From Glandiceps talaboti (taxonomy: Eukaryota; Hemichordata; Enteropneusta; Spengelidae), in the NCBI RefSeq assembly GCF_964340395.1, contig NC_135549.1, positions 7,802,842 to 7,866,841 of the forward strand: a stretch of DNA of 64,000 bases, given 5' to 3'. Shown here piece after piece: positions 26,401 through 38,669 of the stretch (position 1 is its first letter; each line of letters starts with the position of its first letter). Both the position numbers and the translations under genes were made by a program. The notes below the pieces were generated by a model, which saw only the letters and a list, made by a program, of their open reading frames with translations, did not search any database and was not told the DNA's origin.

Positions 26401-27912
26401 TTGTTCTTGAATGATTCTCTGTGGTATTTAAACAGACCCATGACTTTAGGTGATAAAATAGTTGACTGGCAGTGCTATAGAAAAAAGGTGGTGGTCCTGA
26501 ACATAAGAATGTGATCCTCTTGTTCTAGCTTCACTGATAAGATGGCAGTAATGTGAGAAACTGGGATGGCGTCATGGAATTGTGCAATGGTTTCATACTT
26601 TACAAAAATACCAAAATGTAAAAATGATAGACAATGCAAAGGTCTATGAAGTCTAGCCACATGCATCAAATATCAGTAATAGTATGTCCATGCACAGTAT
26701 TGACTCATGGAGTAACCTTGACTTTCAGCTAAGTACCTCATGTCAATACCACTGTCTTTACCAGACATATTCTTTACAGAGGTAGAATTCTCAACAGATC
26801 ACTCTACCTGTATTATAATATAAAGCTTTGTAAGACCAAGGAGACCCACCAAGTAAAAGCTATTCAAATTACAAATCTTGCATTATACAGATTGACCAGA
26901 ATAAATAGAAATTCAAGTAGACAGAAACATGACTTGTATTGTATTGTTGGCTGGTTTATCAACATGCCTTGATCTCCTACATTCTACCCTTTATAATACA
27001 TACATGTGTACTTTATTTGTGTAGAGAGTGTAAGCTCTCGCTGAAATGTTAGCCCTTCTCTAATATCTTTTTTTTTTATATTCACCTATAGTAAGTATAC
27101 TCTAAGCTTTGTGAAATAGGTGCTCAATACTAAGTCTCTCTAATATGAATTTATGTTCGCTTTTAATACCGTGCAATTTTCAGGCGAGAAGGGAGCTCAA
27201 GTGTAGAGCTTTTCAGGATTTGTGCAAATTGTGAAAGGTATGGGAAGGGACTTGAAATCATTAGAGTCAGAGATGCTGTGCATTGATTCCCCTATGGAAG
27301 GCTGATTTACCACAAACACAGCGTATGTATGATGTATGAAATGTTGTAACTGTACTGTCCATATAGATGAAGTGCCAACAATCTGTAATAGCATTCATAG
27401 ACAAATCTACTAACTGTCAACACAGATTACGCTTGGATTGAAAGTAGTGCTATATAACGTGTCAATTTTGTACCATGTCATACACCTTTCAACTTTAGGT
27501 TACTAAGTGGGTGTTTATATCTAGAGTGATGTCACACACGTCATGAAAGTTGTTGTGTCAGTGTGTGCATGTTAACATTTCATATCAACACTGAATGTAC
27601 CCTATGTACATTGTAGTGTTTAGTCAAAGTTTCAAAAACAGTATCATTTATACAATTTTGTTGTACCAAGTCAGTATAGAACACAGAAATATTTCTCTTT
27701 CCACCGTCTCGTAGTGGATTTTACTGAGAATATCAATTTGTATGTGAAAAAGTTGAAACTTTCATTTTATAACAGAGTACGTCTAAATGCAAGCTGTGTT
27801 GTACAAACTTATACTTGGAAAGAGATTCATGCCAGTATGTGCATACATGTACATAAGTAAGTACGTACGTACGTACACATGATGCACACACATACATACA
27901 TACATACATACA

Positions 27913-27943
<31 letters not shown>

Positions 27944-30900
27944 GTACAAACACACATTTTCACACACAGTACATACATCCATACCTATAAATCATAATCC
28001 GTATTTCCATACAGAGAGAAATGTGTACAATGATATAAGTCAGTTCAGATGACAATGGCATAGATGATTAATGGCTGTCAGTAGTAATCTAAATACAATG
28101 AGAGTTTTATATTAGAGTGCAGGGAGTGATCAATCTCTTCAAATCTGTTATAAATCTCCAGGATTAAAATAATCAAATTGTTCACCTAAGATCAGTGATT
28201 TGAAGGCCTCTTGTATAATTCAGCAGTGCTGTGTCTTTCAACTATTTACCATCATAAAATGATCAATTTGAGCAGTGATTTTAAGTTTGCTCCCTGGATA
28301 ATCTGCCAACAGCTATAAATCTACTAGAAATGAGTAATTTGAGCAATAAAATCACCATGATTAGTGGGTTTTGATCAAACTTTGGTAGGCAGTAACCAAT
28401 GCATAATCCATTGGTATAACTCCTAGGGGAGCCGATAATTGAACAGACAGCAGAAAGTCATGTAAATATCATTTATACAAGTAGTACAGGGTAAAAGCTA
28501 GTCAGAGTCAGTCTGATGTCATCACCATCTGTGTATCTAAATAGTTGGCATGGTGGGTAATGTGGTGTGCTGATCGATTCAGGTCACCGGAGACTTAGCA
28601 GGCCTGTAATCGAACTGTGAGTGATTGGATTTGAAAGATTTGTAAGGAAAACTTCTGAGTGATTTGATCAGAACGATTAGTTTTCTTGTGTGTATGTGTG
28701 GTTTGAATTGAAAGGTTTGATAAGAGAGTGAGTTTGAAAGCAGGTTTAAAAAGATGTGGGGTATCAGTGTCGGTATTGTTTAGCATACTCAAGCTGTACC
28801 ATTTGCCACACACTATTGTACAGTGGTAGATTCTAGTGGTCTATACATAGTGCTTTGCACAATAAATGACACCAGACCTGTGGCCCCCACTCTATTTCAT
28901 TGTTCATTCATGCAGTACAGCATACTCATCAAAGCACCCCAATTAAGCTGTTTATGAGGCTGGCTGGTACAAATGTGTACCTTGTTACCACTCTTTTTTG
29001 TACCAGGAGAATGTAGGGGGAAAAAATTGATGTTTTTTCTTTTCAAATTCCATTACATCACCATGCTGGCTGATAGCGTGGAATGAATGTCTGTATCGTA
29101 CAGACTACATGTATGATGGAATTAAAATAGAAATTGTAGATTGTATGTTTTTTATTGTCTTGTGACTAGCAGTTGTGTAGTAATTTCAATCATTAAATTA
29201 TCAGCTGTTATTCTCTAAAAGCCTTAATTTCAGTGATAGTAATTCCCCAATTTAATTGAGTCAGTAGACATGAATGACAGACATGGTGGTTGCTATTTTG
29301 TTGTCCAGGTGTTAGCTGGTATGTACAGTTTTAGGCGTCATGTTTGTTGCTAGTGTGGACCTTGCTTGCTTCCTGTCACTGCCTTTGTGTTCTGTGTGAT
29401 TGATTACGTGTATACTGATGTAGCCTAGTTTAGCAAGGTCATACCACGGACTCCCTGCATCCATAACTGCATTGTATGGTTGTACCACAAGGTTACCAAC
29501 CATTCATCACAGCACAGATAGTGAACATAAAATACACAACTAGAAAATTGATACATTCACTACCATGGACAGAGTGATTAACGATGGCTCACGTTTGAAA
29601 TTAAACGTATATGAAATAGTTAAGTTTTATCATGAAATATGAACAGAGTCATATTAATATAATCATAGAAAAATAAAGTCTACTTTCACATAATTACATA
29701 GTATTGTTATGTTTTTCAAACACGTGAAATGAAAAATGATACATCATCATCACTCCGAAGTATCTGAAGCGTTTTAGGTTGATTTATTGAAAACGTTTGT
29801 ACGTTTGAAGTCCAGAGATTCCTTTACTAATTACACATACAATAAGATACATATCAGAGAGAGAGCTTAGCTACCAGCACATTCCAAAGTGTCGATTTCA
29901 TGATATCAACATTATGTGTATATATGGGTGAAAACAAGTGACATGACATGACGGGACAGGACTTGACACGACAGAAGCCGAGACATTTTTGACCTCAGTT
30001 GATGGAAGGAGAATTAACACAGATACATATACAATGAACTGAAATGGAAATAACCACCAGATGTGACAGCTGGGGTTATAAAAGCCTTGTTAATTTTGGC
30101 ATTATTATTAATATGATGGTATCCATAGAAATAGGGCAGGTTCAGCGTTATTATAGATGAATAAATAAATACGTTGTAATTGTAGTCTTCCATATTCTGT
30201 TTTTAGTTACTATCATAGTAAATACAAATTAACTTATTGTTGTGGCTTTCTTTATAAAATTGAAATACTAAAACCGAATTAAAGAGTGCGTTTTTTTAAA
30301 ATGCAATTTTTCACTTCATATTTGTGATGATTATGCTGATAGATAATATTTGAGGTGTAGTCAATGAAAACAAAAATTTCTTCAACAATACTACTGAGTG
30401 AAATTTTAGCTCCGAGAAATTGTAGTTTAGGAATTTTCATTTTCCTTGACTACACTGGAATGAAATTTAGCTCCTTGTTAAGAAGGGGATAGATGTATTT
30501 ATTAGCATTATGGCATTTATAATATTGTTCCTGTGTTTCCATTCCGCTGTTGAAATGTGTTTATTTTAACGCTGTAAACTGTTCATACATCGATGTTTGT
30601 GATGTTAGAATCATGAAGGCACTGCAGTAGACCTTAGATTAGGCCTACCATATGGTAATAATTGATGAGATGAGACCAGAGTGCTGGGATAAACTACAGA
30701 TAGTGCCTATATAGTTAAGACTGCCTGCTGTACATGTATTTAGCATTATTACGTAGGTTGTATTTCACTGCAGTTCTATTCTACCTAGGGTAAATTCAGG
30801 TCAGAATGTCACTTGGCTGTCAGGGTCACATGGTTGATTTGCATATGTTTACTGATTTTCTCTGCCACTCCATGCAGTCTACCTGTGGTATTTTAATGAA

Positions 30901-33900
30901 CAAGTAGATGATTACTTGTACCTGTGTAGTGTGGCTATTAAAGGCAGAATAAAATGACAGCCAGAATTCTACAAATGGACAAGTCACAAATGTTGGAACA
31001 CTAAGGTGTGTTGTATTCACCTGCAGTGCGGCTGGGAATGAAATAAACAATGTGATGTTGACAACACTGTTTTTTTCAAACAACAAAATGTGTTTAAAGT
31101 ATTATTTGATTCAGGTGGTAATGAATGACAATTCTGTTTGTCTTTGTATTGATCTGGATTTGAACATGTGTTCTTGATATGATATGTCTATGATATTGTT
31201 GCTTAGCAACAGATATACTGACTGGCAGTTAAAAAGCCTGTAAAGAGTGACGTCAAAACAGAACTGATGTGGACAAGTTTCAGTTGTCTTTGTAGTGATG
31301 CTTCCAATTCTCGTTTTAGTTTATATTTAAGATATATCGTAGTCAGCATGGTATTTTACAGAATTGAAATATGTTATATCTACAAGTTATTGGGTTTATT
31401 GTTGTGAAAATACGCAAAAAACAGCCACAAAATTTTAGTTTCCAGTTTGAAGTTGTTAGAAATGTCAGCTACAAAATTTGAGTGTCCTCTGAATGAGGTA
31501 GTCAGTTATGTAACATCGATGTAGAGCATAAATATTGATTATTCAGGGATGATTTACTTGTTGTAGAAGATGTCTCCAGCCATCTCATTAATATCTTAAC
31601 TAGTGTAATATGTGTAGTCGAAGAGTCATAAATCCCTGTCATACAAGTTATATTACCTGTCATACACAATGTCTCATCATAATCCGCCTGGCTCTTCACA
31701 GGAAAATCTGCCGGCATTGCAAGTGTCCCCGCGAAGATCACGGAATACTAGGAAGTCGACAGGAGAAGACAGTTAATAAAATGATGTATGGGGAATTCCA
31801 ACGGAACTCAGCATCTGACGATGATAGTGGATGTGCCTTAGAAGAATATACATGGGTTCCTCCGGGACTGAAGGCAGAACAGGTAAAGTAACTCTTCTCT
31901 AGATGATTTTTTTAACAGGCACACACCTTTCGTATCCTCTGTGGACATATTCTGTTTAGCAGAAGGTAGCTTGGTGGCTAAACTCTACTTTAACAAGACC
32001 TTGGAAAGACCTACATTTGTCTCCAAATGGTGCTTGATCCTAAGGCTTGCAGAAAGGTGATATTCAAATTAGAAAGAAATATCTTGCCTGTGTAAATGAT
32101 CCCAAAATGTAAATTTTTAGAAATCTAGTATTTATGATTTAGCTGCAGTGCTTCATTGTATTTTGTAGAAAGAATACTCAAATGAAGATGATAAATTTAA
32201 ATAGCAAACACAATTTTAAATGTCAATAAAAAGGAAAAAACCTGAGAATGCATCAAGCAAGAGAGGTTAATTGTCCCATTAATTCTTTGACAGTTTTTCC
32301 ATGAATAATGCAAAAAAACAACAACAACCAAACCACCCCTACAACATTAGTTTGACTTTACAATGAATGACATATGTAACAATCCAAAGAATGTGGTTTC
32401 CAAGATATATACTTCATTAACATTGTTTCATCTAAGAAACAAGTTTGACTTTAAAACGTGACATTTTTTAGTGTATGATGTCACCAGGAAATAAAGCTAT
32501 GGTGTGTGAAGCTTCAAATTGTCTGCGGAACAAAACCAAGTGGTTTAATTCTATTGTAGACGGTTCATTTGAAGAGTTCTCAAGGATAACACTATCAGTC
32601 ACAGGATGCAAAGGAATTAAACAAGTTTGTAACAGTAACAGTAGTATGTTCATTGACCTTACACAGGGTGGGGTCAGTCTGTATCAACCGATCCAAGGTG
32701 TGTTCTTTGCTGTGACTGTTAGACAGACACGTCTTGGATTTACAGTGTCATTTATATATAATGATGGCAGACATATCTGTCAATGGCCACTAATCATATT
32801 AATATTGTGATTGTCTGCTTATTCTATTGTATAAGGTCATTTGTGGTGGAAGATGATGGCGCCTGAATGAAATGTATATGATGATATATTAGTAGTATTC
32901 GTATCGCTGCGCTTGGCAAATACTTACTTAGTGAAATTGGTCACTGTTTATGTGACCAAAATTTCTTCGTTTTAATTCAAATGCTATGGTTTGCTGAATT
33001 TTGTCTGTATACACCAGTTGGGATGTGAAAGCTATTTATCAAATGTGTTTCTTCTAAAAATATTGTACAAGAACACTCAACACCAGTGTATACCATATCA
33101 TATTGACATCGGTACCATGATCTTTATTCTTCAAAAAAAAAATAGTACTGCACATTTGATACCACATCAAAAGAAAAAAATGTGAAAATTACGAGTTTAT
33201 GTAAGACTGTTTTGATGAATTCTTCACTCAAGAACAATGCCTGTAGCTAACATATTTTATATGTTGTCCATATGGTAAGGACGTGCTTCAAAATGTGAGA
33301 CAGACACTTGATTAACGCGTGATGGAGAGAATTAATGATTGCGGTATAAAAACCTATATTGAGTGTTGTCTTCAACATTCAATCAATATACATAATGTGT
33401 CAGCTACTGGCAAAAACCAGAAGTGCTGTCTGTAAAATTTAATGTGTAACATCAAATACAATCTAGCAGTGATATAAACTATAGCGACAGCCTATTAAAA
33501 AAACGCTGTGATTCAACGATTGCTAGACAGTGTATAGTGGGATCTTTAACTGATATACTGCACAGTTCTAAGAGTAGTAGTATGAAGCAGATATTCAAAG
33601 TCTCTGTTGTTAGATTGTATTTATTGCGGCATTTTTCCCTAAAGTCCACATGACAGTGTCTGTCAAACTGAAAGTACTAGCATTAGCAAAGAAACACTAG
33701 GATCATAGTATGATTTAGGGGCCAGTTTGGCTCTAATATTGGCACCAACAGACATTCTGAAAACAGTGTTAGACATTTATTCTAACTACTTACTGTCTCC
33801 TAACCCATACATTTGTAGCTACAAGTATTCTACTCTTTCAAAGAATGTTAATTATCTGCCATAAACTTGGAATATCTTGTTGTACGATAGAAAATCGGTA

Positions 33901-36396
33901 GGTTTTTTATGCAAGGCCACATACAATGGTGAGAGTGTGAACTGTGACTAACAAGTCAACTTATAACATTTCCCACTAATTTACAGACGCCACACGTTGA
34001 TTTTGTGACCTGCCTTGTCTGAGAGGTTAAAGGTCAGAACCCTGTCAAGCACTTGTCCTTTCCAATCATCACTTTCACTCTTGATAGTTTGTTGTCATGG
34101 CAACTGTTCTAAGACTGTAATTCATTCTAGTACATGATTATTTCTTGGTATTGAACAACATTCATTCTGAAATGATCACAGATAGTAGATACATCACGCA
34201 TATCATAAAATGCATGCATCTTTTCCAATCATGATTTAATAGTGCCAACATTTCATTGTCATCACTTCCTTGTAAGCATACTAGTATTTTCAAATCAAGT
34301 TAAGATCAAAGTGCGACTTTCAAAGTTTCCCCCCCCCCCCCCCCCCCCATGAGTGTTTTCCCCAAGTATCAATCGGCAGCAGTTAGTCTAATAATGCTAC
34401 TGGGTGTATCTTATGGTAGGAATAAGTAAAGACACATTATTTTCTAACATCTGTGGTAATCAAGTAAGGCCAGGGATGCAATCTAGGGTTCCGACATTAA
34501 TGATATTTCATCTGTGGCATCATGTGGATTACATAGGATTAATAACTTAAATAACTTTTTCTGTAGCCCTGCAAGACAACTGTCTACATTTTAATGTTAA
34601 ATTAAAACATTCTCTTTTATAGGTTCACCAGTACTTTACAGCTCTACCAGAGGAAAAAATCCCCTATGTCAACAGTGAAGGAGAGAAATACCGTATCAAG
34701 TCATTATTACAGCAGTTACCACCCCATGATAATGAAGTACGTTACTGCAATGGACTTAGTGATGAAGAAAAACGTGAACTACGGCAATTTAGCCAGCAAA
34801 GAAAACGAGAAGCATTGGGTAGAGGAACAGTACGCACTATACCAATAACAGTGACGGGAACTGTATGTTATCATGTAAACGTAAGTAACTACTTAATTCT
34901 TGTTGTTCAAGTGTTGTAGATGATAAATATCAAGCAAGTACTACTACTCTGGCACTTGAGGTCTCACTTAACTAAGATAGACATTAACAAAAACTTAAAC
35001 ATTGGAAGTCACTACACTGTAGTGTAGTGTACACATGGATGTTACCAGAAATGTCGCCCTGCTGTGAATACAGTGAAACCATCGATGTCTAGTCAATACC
35101 GTAAATCAACATGCCACAACTCTATTTTATTTTGTGTCTGTCCTAGTAAACTAAGATCTCAATTGCCAGAGTAAGAATTAGACAGTGTATACTGTTCTGT
35201 GTTATAGTTTATTCATATTTAATTATGTATGAATAATAAAATATGTAAATACACATGTTATACAAAGTACATGTATTAGGTTTACTTTTTCTTTAGTTAT
35301 TGCAATACCAAGTATGTTAAAATGGCAACCATGATGTATATTCAGCATAAGCAATTTTAATGTCTTCATAAACAAAGAAAGCACAGTTGGGTGAGTTATT
35401 ATTGCTGATTATAGAATGCACCCTATTGACTTTACTATGTCTTTGATGTTAACCAGACACCATTTTATTAGGCAATAAATTTAACTCCTGAAATAATTAC
35501 TGGACGATTATAAACTTGAAAGTGATATTTTTATCACATTCAGTCTTCAAGGAAAGTATTTGTCATGTGACAGTTCATGGTTACCATTACATCGACTGGA
35601 ATGATGAAAACCCGTAACACAGAATGGTGCCTGTTACCAATCAACCACAATTATCTAAGAGGTGAAATTTATTGCCTCGTGTTACTCTTATTTGGCTAAC
35701 ACTAAAGACGTAAGAAACTCAAAAGGGTGCTACTACAATCAATAATAATTATTGACACAATTGTGGTTTCATTGTTGAGGTACATAAAATTTGTCTGTAT
35801 ACAAAGTATACACTATGGTTAATACATTGTGGCTTGCCTACACTGTATCAGTGTATTTGGTTGGGTTAAGTTTTCTTTCGATCCCCAGTAACAGAGGGGA
35901 GAAATCTGGTCAAACTTTCATTGCATAGATTGCCATACCTTGTATAATGTTGGTTAGCAACACTGGTAAAATATCTGGGGAACTTATGTAAATTTTACAT
36001 ACTTAGAAATTGTCCTTACAAAACAAAATATATACCCGGTAGTTGCCATACTTTCATTCCATAACAAACCAATATGGACCAACCAGTCTTTACCACAACA
36101 TGTGGGTGTCACTCTTGATGTTCTGTTGTTATTGAGTTTACAAGTGTAACCTTGTAACTGTGGATTGCAACATATATGAGCATGTAGAGAGTCTTGTCAT
36201 ATATATAGTCATGTCACACAACAGAGTTGTGTTTCTGAAGTCTTATTCCAACCCACACATTTGTACCCTGTTGAGTTTGAAGTGACCTTTTTTCAACCCA
36301 GTAAATTTTAGAATGTTGGATGTTGTGAAATCGTTTGTGAGGTATAAGAAACAAAACTATTCAGAAAGAAATCATTTTAAATTCATAATTTTCAGG

Positions 36397-36432
<36 letters not shown>

Positions 36433-38669
36433 ATGAATATTTGTTGCTCCAAAATGTATAGAACTAACATATACATGCATGTTTTTTTCTTCTTGTTGAC
36501 AGTGTGGGTCTAACTTAGATGGTGGCAATGTTGCGGTATTTGCATCTAGAGCTGGTCACAATGTATGTTGGCATCCAGCCTGTTTTGTATGTTGTGTTTG
36601 TACTGAACTACTGGTAGATCTCATCTACTTCTGGAAGGATGGCAAGGTGTATTGTGGTAGACATCACGCTGAAACTATGAAACCAAGATGTGCAGCATGT
36701 GATGAGGTAGGTCAAATCAACGACATAGGAGGACAGCTATGTGACTTTGATGGTACTTGCTAGCTATCGATTGATATACACGGCTACTGTGATAACTATT
36801 ATGATATCCTATGTACAAACAGTTCAGAGGTAATATTCTGTATATAATTTGTGTCGTATAAAATGATACTTCATACTGATGTAAACATATCATGATTGGT
36901 ATGTGTATGCTTGAATTACAATGTTAACTTATGAAGAATAACATTATGTAAGACAATTCTCTGTTATTTTACAGTTATTTTAATATACTCCTCATCTCTT
37001 GAAATTGTTTAAGAGACAAGAAAATACAGGTTATGAAGAAACATCTTTATTAAGAATCAAAGAAATTGTGGAAATGTAATTTGAACTTTTTGCGAACATT
37101 TCAACTGGGTAATACTGCTGCATGGGAGTTGATTTCCTAATTTGTGTGGTGATATTTTTATGAATACTCGTAACTATGAAGTCAAACTCTTGAATATTCT
37201 TGCATAGTACAGGTAGTTGTGTATGTAGTATGTGTATGAAAGCTTTTCAGTTACTTGCAAGAGAAGTAACACAGACTTTGTTGTCTAACTGTCACGTCAC
37301 ATTTCAATAATTTTATTGCTATATTGTTCCATGTGTCTACATTGTTAGATTGGAATGTAAAGTCCAATGACTTATTGTGTTGTTCTTTACTTGACAGATA
37401 ATCTTTGCTGATGAGTGCACGGAGGCAGAGAGCCGAAGCTGGCATATGAAGCATTTCAGTTGTTTTGAATGTGATGAACAGTTAGGCGGCAAACGCTACA
37501 TAATGAGAGAAGGAAGGCCATATTGTTGTAGATGCTTTGAGAGTATGTTTGCCCAGTATTGTGACGGCTGTGGTGAACCAATAGGAGTGGACCAGGGACA
37601 GATGACGCATGAAGGTCAACACTGGCATGCCACAGACAAATGCTTCTCTTGTAATACATGTGGTAAATCATTGCTTGGTAAACCGTTCTTACCAAAGCAT
37701 GGACTCATCTATTGTTCTGGGTCATGTAGTCGAGGTGAACAACAACAACAACAACAGGACAGACAATCAACTGAATTGTTGCAATCTGAAACAGTTGTAG
37801 CAACGTACGCATCCAATATGTCAGAGCTACCAACTTCAAGTACAAACCGTCACCCTACTAGTGTGACAGAGTTGCCTTCCCAAAGTAGAAACAGAAACCC
37901 AATCAATTTGGGTGATATTAACCTGGATAGCTTGCCTCCAGTATCCATGGAAACAGAAAGGACGCCAAGTCGTCGAGCGCATCATCATACGTTGTCACGA
38001 TATTCACTGCCTGATTTACGCAAAGATGGAGAGGAGAAGAAAAAGAGCAATTTAGCACCAATAAGCAGGAAAAGAAATGGCTCAACTCGAAGTTTGAATG
38101 TTCATTTTGATCACAAAGTGGATCCATTTGCACAGCGTTTTGATCCACATCGTTCAAGACATTCATATGCTGCTAGGCCTAGTGACTATGGCACAAAAAC
38201 AAATACGATCGGTGGTTCAAGATCATCACAACAACACAGACATGAGAGACCACCAGACTATGATCCAATCACAAATCGACATCCTAGGAGGCAGAAGTCT
38301 GATCCGGGACAACCGGATACCTTTCCCAGAGGGAGAAATTCCAGACCAGAAATCTATTTTCGGGAAGGCAAGTATGATGTTGGTCAGTCAATGGAGGGAA
38401 GGAAAACAACATCTGAACTACGCTTGGAGGACAATGTTGTCGGCAAATTCTTACATGGACATGACAGATCAGCATCGACGTCTTCCTCCTCGTCATCAGA
38501 TGATGATGATTTCTTCCGACAAGCCCCTAGACGACCTGGGGTCAAACTAATGTACGTAGACAGAAGCAGCGTGTACGGCACGACGGCGTCCCTACCTACG
38601 CAGAGCAGTAGTAGGTTGCAGAAAAAAGGCAAAAAGAAAAAGAAGGGGAAAGGATGTACGATATCATAG
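17386..38669 (+). CDS. PRICKLE: Prickle (PET + 3 LIM + CaaX)
   Basis: Joined exons 17386-17451 (tentative), 19920-20005, 31702-31882, 34623-34874, 36503-36706 and 37398-38669 read in one frame, about 686 residues. Order: Cys-rich segment ([20 protein letters not shown], about 35-54), a connector with [23 protein letters not shown] (about 95-190, [22 protein letters not shown]), LIM1 (190-260), LIM2 (260-320), LIM3 (320-380), then a disordered tail with polyGln, Arg/Ser-rich and Ser/Asp-rich segments, ending [12 protein letters not shown]. The polybasic run plus CTIS is a CaaX box with X = Ser, as in other Prickles (farnesylated, membrane-targeted). Prickle is a cytoplasmic core planar-cell-polarity component acting with Vang and opposing Dishevelled/Frizzled. 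The [12 protein letters not shown] and [11 protein letters not shown] blocks clearly separate it from TES. Introns are large (the second is 11.7 kb). Confidence 0.95.
17452..19919 (+). other. PRICKLE intron 1 or promoter region
   Basis: A 2.5-kb, relatively CpG-rich stretch. If transcription starts downstream it would be promoter and 5' UTR. It includes the AGAGGGCGC motif at 17709-17717 and an alternative donor (TCTTCCG then gtaagg) near 19712. Confidence 0.5.
19920..20005 (+). CDS. PRICKLE: PRICKLE coding exon 2 (Cys-rich N-terminal segment)
   Basis: 86 nt: [20 protein letters not shown] through LHYW, then two bases of Arg. Acceptor is ttcttgcag, donor gtaggt. An internal ATG at 19938 is an alternative start. 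Confidence 0.9.
20006..31701 (+). other. PRICKLE intron 2 (11.7 kb)
   Basis: AT-rich intron without recognised exons. It contains short poly-C runs near 25083 and 26098, a (CATA)n microsatellite at 27887-27942 and short (TA)n near 24607. Several ORFs of 60-130 codons occur, none resembling a known protein. A long first intron of this kind is a plausible place for enhancers, but none can be read here. Confidence 0.8.
27887..27942. repeat. (CATA)n microsatellite
   Basis: An uninterrupted run of about 14 tetranucleotide units, preceded by (GTAC)n at 27861-27876. Confidence 0.95.
31702..31882 (+). CDS. PRICKLE: PRICKLE coding exon 3 (Cys-rich end, PET start)
   Basis: Completes the Arg codon, then [14 protein letters not shown], a short connector, and the Prickle signature [20 protein letters not shown]. 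Acceptor gctcttcacag, donor gtaaag. Confidence 0.95.
31883..34622 (+). other. PRICKLE intron 3
   Basis: 2.7-kb intron with a poly-C tract of about 20 at 34329-34348. A 111-codon ORF at 32475-32810 was judged non-coding. Confidence 0.8.
34623..34874 (+). CDS. PRICKLE: PRICKLE coding exon 4 (PET)
   Basis: 84 codons, [20 protein letters not shown] through [11 protein letters not shown]. The end was placed at the weak donor GTAAAC (34875), because this joins CYH to CGSN and restores the C-x2-C knuckle of LIM1. A stronger donor, GTAAGT, lies 6 nt downstream at 34881; using it adds Val-Asn and gives C-x4-C. Confidence 0.8.
34875..36502 (+). other. PRICKLE intron 4
   Basis: 1.6-kb intron with an (AT)n microsatellite at 36399-36430, close to the acceptor. 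Confidence 0.8.
36399..36430. repeat. (AT)n microsatellite
   Basis: About 16 AT units, roughly 70 bp before the LIM1 exon acceptor. Confidence 0.95.
36503..36706 (+). CDS. PRICKLE: PRICKLE coding exon 5 (LIM1)
   Basis: 68 codons, [43 protein letters not shown], ending AACDE. The first zinc ligand is supplied by the preceding exon. Confidence 0.95.
36707..37397 (+). other. PRICKLE intron 5
   Basis: 0.7-kb GT..AG intron without recognised features. Confidence 0.85.
37398..38669 (+). CDS. PRICKLE: PRICKLE last exon (LIM2, LIM3, tail, CaaX)
   Basis: 423 codons plus TAG. LIM2 starts [23 protein letters not shown]3 starts [20 protein letters not shown]. The tail has a CAA-encoded polyGln stretch (37738-37757), Arg/His/Ser-rich segments, [14 protein letters not shown] near 38480-38515 and the CTIS C-terminus. 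The equivalent of the TES LIM2/LIM3 intron is absent. Overlapping ORFs in other frames are shadows. Confidence 0.95.
   Translation: MIFADECTEAESRSWHMKHFSCFECDEQLGGKRYIMREGRPYCCRCFESMFAQYCDGCGEPIGVDQGQMTHEGQHWHATDKCFSCNTCGKSLLGKPFLPKHGLIYCSGSCSRGEQQQQQQDRQSTELLQSETVVATYASNMSELPTSSTNRHPTSVTELPSQSRNRNPINLGDINLDSLPPVSMETERTPSRRAHHHTLSRYSLPDLRKDGEEKKKSNLAPISRKRNGSTRSLNVHFDHKVDPFAQRFDPHRSRHSYAARPSDYGTKTNTIGGSRSSQQHRHERPPDYDPITNRHPRRQKSDPGQPDTFPRGRNSRPEIYFREGKYDVGQSMEGRKTTSELRLEDNVVGKFLHGHDRSASTSSSSSSDDDDFFRQAPRRPGVKLMYVDRSSVYGTTASLPTQSSSRLQKKGKKKKKGKGCTIS

Noticed and set aside
32475-32810. 111-codon ORF in PRICKLE intron 3
   Set aside because: No homology recognised and no matching PRICKLE exon known at this place; skipping it keeps the PET domain continuous.
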